Positions 50,306 to 60,163 are shown, counted from the first letter of the stretch. The stretch is 64,000 nucleotides of DNA from Sulfopaludibacter sp035606355 (GCA_035606355.1 DATNFO010000081.1:90547-154546), one strand, 5' to 3'. Notes: generated by a model from the letters alone, not told the origin. Program-made: numbers and translations.

Positions 50306-52108
50306 ATGCATCTGCACACCCTAGATTGGATTGTGGCTCTGGTCTCGGTAGCCATCTGTTTTATCCCGGCGCTGTTCTTCGGAAAGCGCTCCGGCAAAAA
50401 CACCGCGGAGTTCTTTGCCTCCGGCCGCTCCGTTCCCTGGTGGCTCGCCGGACTCTCTATGGTGGCCACCACCTTCTCCAGCGACACTCCCAACCTGGTC
50501 GCCAACATCGTTCGCACGCAAGGTGTGTCCGGCAACTGGCAATGGTGGGCGTTCACGCTGACGGGCGTTTCCACGGTCTTCTTTTACGCCCGCCTCTGGC
50601 GCCGCTCCGGCGTGCTCACCGACCTGGAATTCTACGAGCTCCGCTACTCCGGCGCCGCCGCTAAAGCGGTCCGGGGCTTCCGCGCGGTCTACCTCGGCTT
50701 CTTCTTCAACTGCATCATCATGGCGACGGTCAATCTGGCGGCATGCAAGATCGCCGCGATCCTGTTCGGGTTTGAGCGCTGGCAAACCTTGCTCGCCGTC
50801 GGCCTGCTCAACGTGATCTTCGCCGCCCACTCGGGCTTGTGGGGCGTCCTGGTCATCGACATGATTCAGTTCTTCATCAAGATGTCGGCAGTGATCGCGG
50901 CGGCGTATTTCGCCGTGGAACTCCCGCAAGTGGGGGGCATGAGCGGACTCGTCGCCAAGCTGACCGCGGTGCAGAGCCATGGCGGCATCAACTATCTCAG
51001 CATGCTCCCCGACTTCCGCAATAACTGGGATCTCGCGGTCGCGGTCTTTATCATGCCGATCGCAGTGCAGTGGTGGGCGGTCTGGTATCCCGGCGCGGAA
51101 CCCGGCGGCGGCAGTTACATCGCGCAGCGCATGCTCGCCTCAAAAACGGAGAAGGACGCGCTGGGCGGCACGCTCTTCTTCAACGTCGCGCACTATGTGC
51201 TGCGACCCTGGCCGTGGATTATCACCGGCCTCGCATCCCTCATCGTATATCCGACGCTCGCCGATATTCAGCGCGCCTTTCCGAATCTCGACCCCACGCT
51301 TCTGGGACACGACATCGCATTTCCCGCGATGCTGAAATTCCTGCCGGTCGGCTGGATGGGGCTGATGCTCGGCGGTCTCGTCGCGGCGAATTCATCGACA
51401 ATTCTCACGCACCTGAACTGGGGCGCGTCGTACCTGGTGCACGATTTCTACCAGCGCTTCCTGAATCAAGGCAAGAGCGAAAAGCACTACGTGGCCGCCG
51501 GCCGCGTTTGCACGTTGATTCTCTTTATCTGTTCATCGGCGATGGTGTTCGCGCTCGCCACCGCGCAGGAAAGCTTCAACCTGCTGCTGCAAGTCGGCGC
51601 GGGCACCGGACTGCTCTACCTGCTGCGCTGGTATTGGTGGCGCATCACGGCGTGGTGCGAGATCGTCGCGATGGCGACGTCGTTTATCGTGTCGCTCGCG
51701 TTCGTTTTCCTGCATCGCGCCGGACTGCAAGCAAACACGGCGCGCGAACTCATCATCGGAATCGCCATCACCACCGTCTGTTGGATCATCACAGCGTACG
51801 TCGGACCACAAACGGATGAGAGCACTCTCATCGAGTTCTATCGCAAGGTGCAGCCGTTCGGTCCCGGCTGGAAGCGCATCGAAGCCAAAGCCGGAATCAC
51901 GGCCGCTGAGGCCGCCAGAGAGCGCGAATCCACCAACTTCCCGCAAGCCCTGCTAGGCTGGTTTGCGGGCTGCATCCTGATTTGGTCCGCCCTCTTCACT
52001 GTAGGAAACTTTCTCTACGGCCGAACAGGTTACGCGCTGGCACTTTTAGCTGTCTGCGTCATCTCGGGAACCATCTTAATCGCGGTCGTCCGAAAGATAT
52101 GGAGGTAA
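50306..52108 (+). CDS. Sodium:solute symporter (SSS family)
   Basis: The product (about 600 residues) has 13-15 TM helices and SSS-family blocks: 'FFASGRSVPWWLAGLSMVATTFSSDTPN', 'DLEFYELRYSGAAAKAVRGFRAVYLG' and 'LGGLVAANSSTILTHLNWGASYLVHDFYQRF'. The family uses Na+ to import sugars or other small solutes. Position directly after galK suggests a galactose-type sugar as substrate (inference). GTG 50300 is an alternative start; a TACACT hexamer at 50290-50295 lies ten bases before ATG 50306. Confidence 0.9.
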   Translation: MHLHTLDWIVALVSVAICFIPALFFGKRSGKNTAEFFASGRSVPWWLAGLSMVATTFSSDTPNLVANIVRTQGVSGNWQWWAFTLTGVSTVFFYARLWRRSGVLTDLEFYELRYSGAAAKAVRGFRAVYLGFFFNCIIMATVNLAACKIAAILFGFERWQTLLAVGLLNVIFAAHSGLWGVLVIDMIQFFIKMSAVIAAAYFAVELPQVGGMSGLVAKLTAVQSHGGINYLSMLPDFRNNWDLAVAVFIMPIAVQWWAVWYPGAEPGGGSYIAQRMLASKTEKDALGGTLFFNVAHYVLRPWPWIITGLASLIVYPTLADIQRAFPNLDPTLLGHDIAFPAMLKFLPVGWMGLMLGGLVAANSSTILTHLNWGASYLVHDFYQRFLNQGKSEKHYVAAGRVCTLILFICSSAMVFALATAQESFNLLLQVGAGTGLLYLLRWYWWRITAWCEIVAMATSFIVSLAFVFLHRAGLQANTARELIIGIAITTVCWIITAYVGPQTDESTLIEFYRKVQPFGPGWKRIEAKAGITAAEAARERESTNFPQALLGWFAGCILIWSALFTVGNFLYGRTGYALALLAVCVISGTILIAVVRKIWR

Positions 52109-52132
52109 CGAGGCCGCGCGAGCGCGTCACGT

Positions 52133-53131
52133 CTATCGGTGATCGCGATCGTGACCGCGTCCGCGATCGTCGCGTCCGCGATATTCGTGCCGCTCTACCC
52201 GGCCGCCGTCCGGACGCGACCATCGCTGCACGTAAGGATGCGAGTACTCGCGCCGGTTCGTCCAACTACGCTCCCACGGCCGGCCATCCACCACGATGGC
52301 GTGCTCGCGCCACCGCAATCCCGGCGACGACCAGCCGAACGGAGCAAACCCCGCCGCGATCGAGATTCCCGGCCCAAACCGGATCACGCCGCCAACATAG
52401 CCGCGGGCGCGGCGCCGGAACACCACGTAGGGATCGTAACTCGGCACGTAAATCAAGCCCGCACTCACCGGCATAATCTGGATCGCGCCCGGCTCGGCGA
52501 TCACGCGGTCATACTGATTGTTTTGCAGGTATCCGTAATTCATGGCCACCTGGCGCTCGCGCTGCACCGCATCCATCACCGCGGGACGTTCGGTCAGCAC
52601 CGCATTGCCTAGCGATTGGGTCCAAGCCTGGTCGCTCGCCATCATGCTCAACACGCTAGGGAACGGAACGAGGGCCAGCACGCTGGGGTCGAACGGCAGG
52701 CGGTCCGCGGCGATCGCCTGCGCCAGCGCGGGACCTTGCAGGTAATTGTGTTCGTTCGCCCATGCCGCGGCATCGGGAATCTGGTCGTAGAACGTCGATG
52801 CCGTCAACACTTGGGCCAGCAGCGGATCCGGGTAGAGCGCGATGCGCTGCACCACCTGGTCCAATTGCTCCGGCGCCATCACCGGACCCTGTCCCGGATA
52901 AGCCTGCGGCGGTCCCGGAGGCGCGGTCTGTGCCGGGTATTGCTGCGGATAACCCTGCTGCGCGGGATATTGCTGCTGCGGCGGATATTGCTGCTGCGGC
53001 GGGTATTGCTGCTGCGGCGGGTATTGCTGTTGCGGCGGGTATTGTTGTTGTGGCGGATACTGCTGCTGCGGGTATTGCGCCCACGCCGCCAGCGCCAGCG
53101 ACGCCCCCGCAATCAAACCTATGATCTTCAT
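52133..53131 (-). CDS. DUF3300 secreted protein with QYPPQQ repeats
   Basis: The 332-residue product has a signal peptide (MKIIGLIAGASLALAAWA). A low-complexity region (about 20-75) of repeated QYPPQQ units follows, then a DUF3300 domain ('LDQVVQRIALYPDPLLAQVLTASTFYDQI', 'DPSVLALVPFPSVLSMM', 'MPVSAGLIYVPSYDPYVVF'). The tail is rich in Arg, Asp, Gly and His ('YRGRDDRGRGHDRDHR'). DUF3300 proteins are secreted and of unknown function. The stop overlaps nothing; the symporter gene ends 24 bases away, convergent. Confidence 0.85.
   Translation of the reverse strand: MKIIGLIAGASLALAAWAQYPQQQYPPQQQYPPQQQYPPQQQYPPQQQYPPQQQYPAQQGYPQQYPAQTAPPGPPQAYPGQGPVMAPEQLDQVVQRIALYPDPLLAQVLTASTFYDQIPDAAAWANEHNYLQGPALAQAIAADRLPFDPSVLALVPFPSVLSMMASDQAWTQSLGNAVLTERPAVMDAVQRERQVAMNYGYLQNNQYDRVIAEPGAIQIMPVSAGLIYVPSYDPYVVFRRRARGYVGGVIRFGPGISIAAGFAPFGWSSPGLRWREHAIVVDGRPWERSWTNRREYSHPYVQRWSRPDGGRVERHEYRGRDDRGRGHDRDHR
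52955..53070. repeat. Coding minisatellite, 18-bp period
   Basis: About six copies of an 18-base unit (plus strand 'attgctgctgcggcgggt' and variants) encode the QYPPQQ repeats of the DUF3300 protein. The unit number may differ between strains. Confidence 0.8.
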
Positions 53132-53242
53132 AAAAATGCGTCTCCGGCTTAGGTGCTAGCACGTTGCGGTCCAACGCGCAGAGCGCTAACGTTACAAATA
53201 CTTAGGAACAAACGAATACCGGCTTGCGTCTTCATTTGTTTC

Positions 53243-54502
53243 ATGGCCGCTTTGCGTAAATTTCGCCTCAGCGCCTCCTTCTGGGAAGCCACCCGGATCG
53301 CCGTGGATTCCCTGCGCAAAAACAAGTTGCGCACCTTCCTCACTCTGCTTGGCATCATTCTCGCGACCACTACGCTGATTGCTGTGACCAGCCTGATCCA
53401 CGGCATGAACGTCTATATCGCGGACAAGGTTTCCAGCATGGGGTCTGACGGCTTCCGCATTGTGCGTATGGCCTTCTTCGGCCAGTTCGATCCGAAGAAG
53501 TTCTTTGAGATGGATAAGCGCAATCCGCAGATCCGCCCCGACGAGTACGAGTTCATCCGCGACCACGCGCGCCTCCTCTCCGCGCTTGGCATGATGGCCT
53601 CGCGCAACGCACGGGTGGGGTATAAAGGCGTCTCGCAGGAAAGCGTACAGATTCAGGGCGTCACGGACAACATTCCGGCAATCAACAACGTTCAGGTGGA
53701 TCTCGGTCGAGGCATCACTTATGAAGAGGTGCGGCGCCACGCGACCGTCGCCTTCATCGGCGCCGACCTGCGCAACAAGTTCTTCGCGGACGTAGACCCC
53801 ATCGGCAAAACCGTCTCCATTGAAGGCCGGCCATATCAGGTGGTGGGCGTTGCGAAATCGCTCGGCAGCGTCTTCGGCAACTCGCAGGATAACTTCGCGA
53901 TGATTCCCATCGAGAGCTACTTCAAAACGTACGGCTCTCGCAACGGCATACGCCTGCTTGCCAAAGCCATCGATCAGCAGCATCTGGCTGAAGCGCAGGA
54001 CGAATCGCGCGTGCTGCTTCGCTCTTACCGCCACCTGACTCCGAAGCAGGACGACAATTTCAGCCTCTTCGCGTCGGATACGCTCGTCTCCACGTGGGAA
54101 TCGCTCACGTCCACGATCGCGGCTATGGCTGTCGGTATCGTCTCCGTGTTCATGGTGGTCGGCGGGATTGTGATCATGAACATCATGCTGGCGGTGGTCA
54201 CGGAGCGGACGCGGGAAATCGGCATTCGCAAATCGCTGGGCGCGCGCCGCCGCGACATTCTCAATCAGTACCTGGTGGAATCCGCGGTGCTTGCCGGGTC
54301 CGGCGGACTCATTGGCGTGTGCACCGCGTGGGCGCTCGCCGTGCTCGTTCGCAACGCCACCAGTGTTCCGATGGCGATGCCCGTTACCAGCGTCGTCATC
54401 GGCGTGGGACTCTCCGCGACCGTAGGACTGTTCTTTGGCATCTATCCCGCGCAGAAAGCTTCGAAACTCGATCCCATTGAGGCGTTGAGGGCGGACAAAT
54501 AG
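53243..54502 (+). CDS. MacB/FtsX-type ABC transporter permease
   Basis: The 419-residue product has 'EATRIAVDSLRKNKLRTFLTLLGIILATTTLIAV' (first TM), a MacB-like periplasmic core (about 60-270), and an FtsX block with three TM helices containing 'MNIMLAVVTERTREIGIRKSLGARRRDILNQYL'. It ends in 'ASKLDPIEALRADK'. It would form a dimeric permease with an ATPase that is not encoded nearby. ATG 53243 is chosen; upstream codons in the same frame lie in non-coding sequence. The next permease begins two bases after its stop. Confidence 0.9.
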   Translation: MAALRKFRLSASFWEATRIAVDSLRKNKLRTFLTLLGIILATTTLIAVTSLIHGMNVYIADKVSSMGSDGFRIVRMAFFGQFDPKKFFEMDKRNPQIRPDEYEFIRDHARLLSALGMMASRNARVGYKGVSQESVQIQGVTDNIPAINNVQVDLGRGITYEEVRRHATVAFIGADLRNKFFADVDPIGKTVSIEGRPYQVVGVAKSLGSVFGNSQDNFAMIPIESYFKTYGSRNGIRLLAKAIDQQHLAEAQDESRVLLRSYRHLTPKQDDNFSLFASDTLVSTWESLTSTIAAMAVGIVSVFMVVGGIVIMNIMLAVVTERTREIGIRKSLGARRRDILNQYLVESAVLAGSGGLIGVCTAWALAVLVRNATSVPMAMPVTSVVIGVGLSATVGLFFGIYPAQKASKLDPIEALRADK

Positions 54503-54504
54503 CG

Positions 54505-55740
54505 ATGACCAAACTGGCCTTCATCAACGGACTCGCACTGGCGATGCAGACCATTCGCGGCCACAAGCTTCGCGCGCTGCTCACGGTGCTTGGCGTAATT
54601 ATCGGCACCGGCACCATCATAGGGGTCGCGGCAATTCTGACGGGCTTCGATGCCTCGGTGGCGAACGTGCTGCGCAGCTTTGGGCCGAATTCCATCATCG
54701 TTTTCAAATTTCCCGTCGGTCCGCGCACCTCGAATCTCACGGCCGAAGAGCGCACGCGCAAAGATCTCACGTACAAGAACGCTACGGACATCCGCGACCG
54801 ATGCAAAGCGGTGGAGGATGTCTCCAGCATGATTTTCCCCAACGGCAACTTCAACGCTCACTATCGCGGCAACGATATGTTTGGCGTCAATCTCATGGGC
54901 GTGGAGGAGGCCTATGCGCGCGGCGGCCAGGTGGATCTGCATCACGGCCGCTTCTTCACGGATCAGGAAAATAAGCGCAGGCTGCCGGTCGCGGTGGTGG
55001 GCGCCGATATCGAAAAAGGCCTTTTCGCCAACGTCGACGCGATCGGGAAAACCATTCAGGTGGATGGTCACGAGTACCAGGTGATCGGCACTATGCTGCG
55101 CCCTGCCGCCAGCTTTTTCGGCGATACGGACAATCGCGTGCTGCTGCCGTATTTCACGCTGCAGCGCATGTATCCGAATGCGAGGGAGAACGCCATCGTG
55201 GTGACTGCCGCCGATGGCCGCCTTCCCGAAGCGCTCGACGAAGTGCGAACGGTGCTGCGAATCGACCGGCGCGTGCCCTACAACAAGCCCGATAATTTCG
55301 CGCTGTCCACAGCGGAGCAGATGGTGGCCGATTTCCGCCAGATCACGTCGGTGACGTTCCTGGTGATGGCGGTGCTGAGTTCGATCGGCCTGCTGGTGGG
55401 CGGCATCGGAGTGATGAACATCATGCTGGTGAGTGTCACCGAGCGCACCCACGAAATCGGAATCCGCAAAGCGATCGGAGCGCGGCGGACGGACATTCTG
55501 ATTCAGTTTCTGCTGGAAGCCGCCGCGCTCACGGGCCTGGGAGGCATTGCGGGCATCATCTTCGGCTGGCTGATTTCGGTGGTAAGCCGGCTGGTGTTCA
55601 CCTCGATTCCCGCCAGCGTGCCGCTGTGGGCGGCGGTGACGGGAATCGTGGTGAGTGTCGGAGTCGGCCTGTTCTTCGGAATCTGGCCGGCGAATAAAGC
55701 CGCCCGCCTGGACCCCGTCGAAGCGTTGAGGTACGAGTAA
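54505..55740 (+). CDS. MacB/FtsX-type ABC transporter permease, second copy
   Basis: The 411-residue product has the same layout as the preceding gene ('MQTIRGHKLRALLTVLGVIIGTGTIIGV', periplasmic core, 'GVMNIMLVSVTERTHEIGIRKAIGARRTDILIQ', ending 'ARLDPVEALRYE'). The two differ in sequence throughout, so they are old paralogues that may form a heterodimer. It starts two bases after the first permease gene's stop, so they share one mRNA. Substrate unknown; efflux or envelope signalling are the usual roles. Confidence 0.9.
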   Translation: MTKLAFINGLALAMQTIRGHKLRALLTVLGVIIGTGTIIGVAAILTGFDASVANVLRSFGPNSIIVFKFPVGPRTSNLTAEERTRKDLTYKNATDIRDRCKAVEDVSSMIFPNGNFNAHYRGNDMFGVNLMGVEEAYARGGQVDLHHGRFFTDQENKRRLPVAVVGADIEKGLFANVDAIGKTIQVDGHEYQVIGTMLRPAASFFGDTDNRVLLPYFTLQRMYPNARENAIVVTAADGRLPEALDEVRTVLRIDRRVPYNKPDNFALSTAEQMVADFRQITSVTFLVMAVLSSIGLLVGGIGVMNIMLVSVTERTHEIGIRKAIGARRTDILIQFLLEAAALTGLGGIAGIIFGWLISVVSRLVFTSIPASVPLWAAVTGIVVSVGVGLFFGIWPANKAARLDPVEALRYE

Positions 55741-55761
55741 CGCAAATCCCGTGTGAAAATC

Positions 55762-55985
55762 CGGCTGTTGTTCTCGTCGCACTCCATTCGCCTCTCGACG
55801 CACCTTTTACCGCTTCCTCACGGTCGCGGCTCCGTTAGCAGAATCAACTGCATACGGAGCCGTGACCGTCAGGGAGCGGTAATAGGTGCCGGCGATGCGA
55901 GTGCGTTTGAATGCGGAGAAAACGCAATTCGATTTTTTTTCACAGCCTCGCAAGGGAGCGGTAACGGTTTTTTGCACACGCCCGG
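55762..55985. repeat. Dispersed ~190-bp repeat with long hairpin, copy 2
   Basis: This copy matches 29265-29463 in order and orientation. The hairpin arms are 55802-55834 and 55855-55887 with four mismatches. The loop TTAGCAGAATCAACTGCATA is nearly identical to the other copy. The 248-base gap between two convergent genes contains only this element. Confidence 0.85.
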
Positions 55986-55988
55986 TCG

Positions 55989-58900
55989 TTACTGGCTCAC
56001 GTAGACGATCACCTTGAAGGGCGATGTGGTGACGGCCCAAGCCGGCACGCCCTGCAAGATCAGATCGAGGATCACCGGAGCAGTCGTCGAAGGCGGCACG
56101 CCTTTTGGTATCTCGACGTTCACCTGCCACATTCCGGGATAGCCGTTCAGTCCGGAGTAGCAGATGAAATGCGGGCAGCTGTCCAGCGGCTCGCCGGGCT
56201 GCGGCGTGTATTGGTCTACAGGCAGGCCGACGACAACCACAGGCGTGTTCGACGTCGAAACTGCTCCTGTCGCCGGCATGCCATCCGCCGGAGCGTTCGG
56301 CACCACGCCCTGACCTGTCGCGTAGATGGAGATGACGCTTCCGCGCGGCGCGGGGTTGCTGGCGCTGTTCACGGTGTTGTCCTGATTGATCACGCAAGCC
56401 GCGCGCGGAGTGCCGGTGGTTGCGGGACAGATGAAGATGCCCGGCGCGTACGACTGCATCGGAACCTGGAACGCGCCCAGAATCTGGCCCGTGGACACCT
56501 GATTCACTTCCACTTCCGCCGTGCCGCTGCTGGGAGCGTTTTGCGGGAAGACAATATTGATCTGTCCCGGAGAAACGAAATACAACGGTGCAGGCGTACC
56601 ATTAACCGTCACCTGGACGTCGCCGAGAATAGTGGGCAGCGGGAACGTTTTCCCGTCCCACGCTTCCGTCTTCGTGCCGAACTGGCTGGCGGACGCAAGC
56701 GGGAATAGAGACGCGATCACGCCGGGCGCCATGGTGGGGTTCACCGTAATCAGGCTGGCGGCGTTCAGGGATGTGAGTCCCTGGAAATACGCGACCACGC
56801 GGTTATACTGATCCGCGACGAAGAGGTCGCCATATTGATCCTGCGTGACGGCGAGCGTCGCGAGGCCCGCGGTGCCCACCGCATCCACCACCTGGCCGGT
56901 CGCGGCCGGGTTGAGGATGAGGGTCTGGTATTTCGGGTAACGGGTCACTGTGGCGCCGCTGGTCACCCAGATTTCACCCGTGGTGGGGGAGACATAGATG
57001 CCGCGCGGCACGTTGATGGGAAGTTGCAAGCTGCTGGCAGCGCCCGCCGACTGCGTCTGCACGTTCGCGGGGTCCTGAAATATGAGCACGCGGTTGTTGC
57101 CGCTATCGGCGACATACACCAAGCCATCGGCATCGGTCGAGATGTGGTGCGGCGCGTTCATGGCTGCGATCCCGGTGCCGGTAGTGATGGTGGTGAAGTT
57201 CGGCTGCCCGAACACCTTGGTGGCAGTGAGGCCGTTGTCCGCGCCCGCGCTGAAGGTATTGTTGGCCGTGAACTTGAAATAGAGCACGCGATTGAAAGAC
57301 TGGTCCGCCACGAGCAATCCGTTCGAACCGGTGAAGGCGAGGCCGTAGGGGCTCTTCATGGTTCCCGGCCCGGGGTCCTGAACGACGGTTTGAAAATCGC
57401 GCTGGCCGAGCACGAGGTCGGCGGATTCGAGCGCACCCTTGTTGTTGAAGGGAGCAGGGAAGCGGAGAACGCGGCCGTTGCCCGAATCCGAAACGTAGAG
57501 ATTGCCTTGCGGGTCAACGAGCACGGCGACCGGCCGGCAAAGGCTCGACGCCGTGGGCTGGTTCGGATCGCCGGAGGGATAGTTGCACAGAGCGTGCGAT
57601 TTATCGGGCTGGCCGATCACGATATCGGCAGTAGCTCCCGCGGTGATGCGCCGCGCATCGGCAAAGCCGAGCACGCGGTGGTTGTATGGGTCGGCGACGT
57701 ACAGATGCGGGACGGATCCGCTGGTATCGAGCGCGATTCCGGCATCCACTACAAGCTGCGCTCCGCTCTGAAAATCGAAATTGAACTCGCGGCCTTCAAT
57801 GAGGTTGATGGAATATTGATCGGCGAGATCCTGCCCGAGAATCCCGTTTGCGGGTCCGACGATGGAGGTGCTGGTGCCTCCGTTTCCGCTGCCGGGATTC
57901 GGGTTGACAATCGGCATGCGCAGCACGCGATTGTTGCTCGTATCGGAGACGAACAGCGTGGGATTGGTGCCGGGCAGAAGGACCGCGGTTGTAGGCGACC
58001 AGAATGTCTGATTGGATGGGGGTGGCGTGCTGAGACCAGTGAAGGCCGTGAGCCGCGATCCATTGGCATTGACGCTGGTGAAATCCAGGCTTTGACCGAC
58101 GACGCCGCCGGGCTGAATCGCTTGCTGCGGTGTCTGCGTCCACTGCGAGAATGGCGGGAAGATCACGATGCGATTGAAGCCCGAATCCACCACTCCGACA
58201 CTTTGATCCGGGAAGAAGAAGATGCTCGACGGGTTGCGCATTTCAGTGGTGCCCACCTGAGTCTGGCTGGTGGGTTGAGTGCCGAGCGGGTACACCCCGA
58301 GGAGGCTATCGGCGGAAGCGTTTCCGGGCGAGGCGGCCGGATTCTTGAAGACCAGGATACGGTTGAGCTCGTCGGCAATGTACAGGCGTCCGGCGGAATC
58401 GAACGCGACGGCCGAAGGGAGTAGAAGCTGATTGGTGGTGTTGGCGCCGGTTTGGGTCGCCGGCAGCGTCGGAGAGAACGTGCTGTTGATGGTTGCCTGG
58501 CCGATGACGATATCGGCGTGTATGCCGCCGCCGTTCTGATTCGCGACGTTGGGGAAGCGTAGCACGCGGTTGTTCCCGGCGTCGCTCAGCCAAAGATTGC
58601 CGCTCGCATCGAACGCCATAAAGCACTGATACAGGGAACTGGTAGTGCTGAGAAAGAGACCCTGGTCGCTGACGCCTCCTGTAAAATTCGCCGTTCGGCT
58701 ATTCAGCGTGGGCTGGCCGATGATGAGGTTCGGCGTAAGAGGGAACTGGTTCTGCTGGAACGGCTTGGGATAGCGGAGAACGCGGTTATTCCCCGAATCC
58801 GCCACGTACAGATTGCCGCTGCTATCGACGACGATGCCGGTGGGCTGACTCAGTCCGGTGGAGTAGGTTTGGCCCGGGCCTTGCGGCGCGGTGGAGTAGA

Positions 58901-59225
58901 AGTCGGGCTGGCCTATGACAAGGTCGGCGTGCTGGCCGGTGGTGAAACCGGTGGCGTTCTTCCAAGCCAGGACGCGGTTGTTTCCGGTGTCGCTGACATA
59001 CAGGATGGGCGGGGTAACAGAAGTATCGAGTGCGACCGATTGAGGGGCGAACAGTTCCCGGCCCTCAATGAGATTGGGTGCGCCGGATTCCGGTAATGTG
59101 ACGGGCAGTTGGGAAGGCTGACCGACGGCCCGCGAAGGCGTGGTATTTAGTGTAACGCCATTAGTTTGCGCGAAAACAGCAGAGGCGGCGAGTAGTGCCA
59201 GACTGAGAACAGACGTAGGTTTCAT
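55989..59225 (-). CDS. Secreted NHL-repeat beta-propeller protein with TIGR03437 C-terminus
   Basis: The 1078-residue product has a signal peptide (MKPTSVLSLALLAASAVFA) and about ten or more NHL-type units with 'LYVADSGNNRVLRYP', 'LYVSDTGNNRVLAW' and 'VLIFQDPANVQ', which fold as beta-propeller blades. The C-terminal 250 residues hold the TIGR03437 block ('LYFVSPGQINIVFPQNAP', 'PGIFICPATTGTPRAACV'). Such proteins are a Solibacter hallmark and may serve as surface binding proteins. ATG 59225 is chosen over the longer open frame because it gives the signal peptide. Confidence 0.88.
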   Translation of the reverse strand: MKPTSVLSLALLAASAVFAQTNGVTLNTTPSRAVGQPSQLPVTLPESGAPNLIEGRELFAPQSVALDTSVTPPILYVSDTGNNRVLAWKNATGFTTGQHADLVIGQPDFYSTAPQGPGQTYSTGLSQPTGIVVDSSGNLYVADSGNNRVLRYPKPFQQNQFPLTPNLIIGQPTLNSRTANFTGGVSDQGLFLSTTSSLYQCFMAFDASGNLWLSDAGNNRVLRFPNVANQNGGGIHADIVIGQATINSTFSPTLPATQTGANTTNQLLLPSAVAFDSAGRLYIADELNRILVFKNPAASPGNASADSLLGVYPLGTQPTSQTQVGTTEMRNPSSIFFFPDQSVGVVDSGFNRIVIFPPFSQWTQTPQQAIQPGGVVGQSLDFTSVNANGSRLTAFTGLSTPPPSNQTFWSPTTAVLLPGTNPTLFVSDTSNNRVLRMPIVNPNPGSGNGGTSTSIVGPANGILGQDLADQYSINLIEGREFNFDFQSGAQLVVDAGIALDTSGSVPHLYVADPYNHRVLGFADARRITAGATADIVIGQPDKSHALCNYPSGDPNQPTASSLCRPVAVLVDPQGNLYVSDSGNGRVLRFPAPFNNKGALESADLVLGQRDFQTVVQDPGPGTMKSPYGLAFTGSNGLLVADQSFNRVLYFKFTANNTFSAGADNGLTATKVFGQPNFTTITTGTGIAAMNAPHHISTDADGLVYVADSGNNRVLIFQDPANVQTQSAGAASSLQLPINVPRGIYVSPTTGEIWVTSGATVTRYPKYQTLILNPAATGQVVDAVGTAGLATLAVTQDQYGDLFVADQYNRVVAYFQGLTSLNAASLITVNPTMAPGVIASLFPLASASQFGTKTEAWDGKTFPLPTILGDVQVTVNGTPAPLYFVSPGQINIVFPQNAPSSGTAEVEVNQVSTGQILGAFQVPMQSYAPGIFICPATTGTPRAACVINQDNTVNSASNPAPRGSVISIYATGQGVVPNAPADGMPATGAVSTSNTPVVVVGLPVDQYTPQPGEPLDSCPHFICYSGLNGYPGMWQVNVEIPKGVPPSTTAPVILDLILQGVPAWAVTTSPFKVIVYVSQ

Positions 59226-59374
59226 GAGTTTCCAAAACGGAGGGCGCAACGCGGAGAGCGCTCCTACTGAGGATACCAAAACGCGCCTACTGTGAAATGG
59301 CGACCGGGACCGGCCGGGGTTCGCGCGGTACTGGAGAAACAGGGTCACAGCAGTGCGTCTGCTAGACTTGACGT

Positions 59375-60163
59375 TTGACCCCCGCAAATATAAACCGGCT
59401 GCGCGTGTGCGCTGTGAGCTATCTCAATACCATTCCCCTGGTCTGGGGGATGCTCCACGGCAGTCAGAAGGGCCGGTTCGACTTGGATTTTCGAATTCCA
59501 GCGGGTTGTGCGGACCAGATGGTGAGCGGCGGTGCGGACATCGGGATTGTGCCGTCATTTGAGCTGACCCGGCAGGATCTGGAGATCATTCCGGGGACGG
59601 GAATCGCGTGCCACCAAGCCGTCCGCAGCATCCTGCTGATTTCGTCGAGACCGGCGGCGGAGATTCGCACGCTGGCGGCGGACTCGAGCTCGCGGACCAG
59701 TGTTCAGCTCGCGCGCATCGTGCTGGAGCGGAAATACGGGGTACGGGTGAAACCGATATCGCATCCACCGGACGTGGAGGCGATGCTGCGGCACGCGGAC
59801 GCGGCTTTGATCATCGGCGACCCCGCATTGCGGATCGAGCCTGCCGGGCTGCCGTACCACGTGTACGATCTGGGCGCGGAGTGGGTGGAGATGACGGGTT
59901 TGCCGATGGTGTTCGCCGTTTGGGCGGCGCGGCCGGGCGTGGTGACTGAGGAAGTGGCGGCGGCGTTTCGCGAGTCCTTCGCCTTCGGGCGGGCGAATCT
60001 GGACGCGATTGTGCAGAGCGAATCGGCGCGCCGGGGCTTCGCGCCGAAACTGGTCCGCGACTATCTGGAGCGGCACATCGTGCATGAGTTGGGCGAGCGG
60101 GATTACCAGGGGCTGGAGCGGTTCCTGGCCTATACCCGGGAGCTGAGTGCAACCCCGGTTTGA
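59375..60163 (+). CDS. mqnA: Chorismate dehydratase (futalosine menaquinone pathway)
   Basis: MqnA turns chorismate into 3-enolpyruvylbenzoate, the first step of the futalosine route to menaquinone. The 262-residue product has 'RVCAVSYLNTIPLVWGML', 'GGADIGIVPSFELTR', 'LAADSSSRTSVQLARIVLERKYG' and 'ALIIGDPAL', all typical of the family. The start is TTG at 59375; a TAGACT hexamer (59363-59368) lies six bases before it. No other mqn gene is seen here. secG follows 39 bases later. Confidence 0.92.
   Translation: MTPANINRLRVCAVSYLNTIPLVWGMLHGSQKGRFDLDFRIPAGCADQMVSGGADIGIVPSFELTRQDLEIIPGTGIACHQAVRSILLISSRPAAEIRTLAADSSSRTSVQLARIVLERKYGVRVKPISHPPDVEAMLRHADAALIIGDPALRIEPAGLPYHVYDLGAEWVEMTGLPMVFAVWAARPGVVTEEVAAAFRESFAFGRANLDAIVQSESARRGFAPKLVRDYLERHIVHELGERDYQGLERFLAYTRELSATPV

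Noticed and set aside
52955..53070. Short direct repeats, considered as a CRISPR array or iterons
   Set aside because: The 18-base units are contiguous and encode QYPPQQ in a secreted protein.
56835..58424. Long plus-strand open frame of 529 codons
   Set aside because: It is antisense to the NHL-repeat protein; its length reflects the GC-rich repeats of the real gene and it has no recognisable domain.
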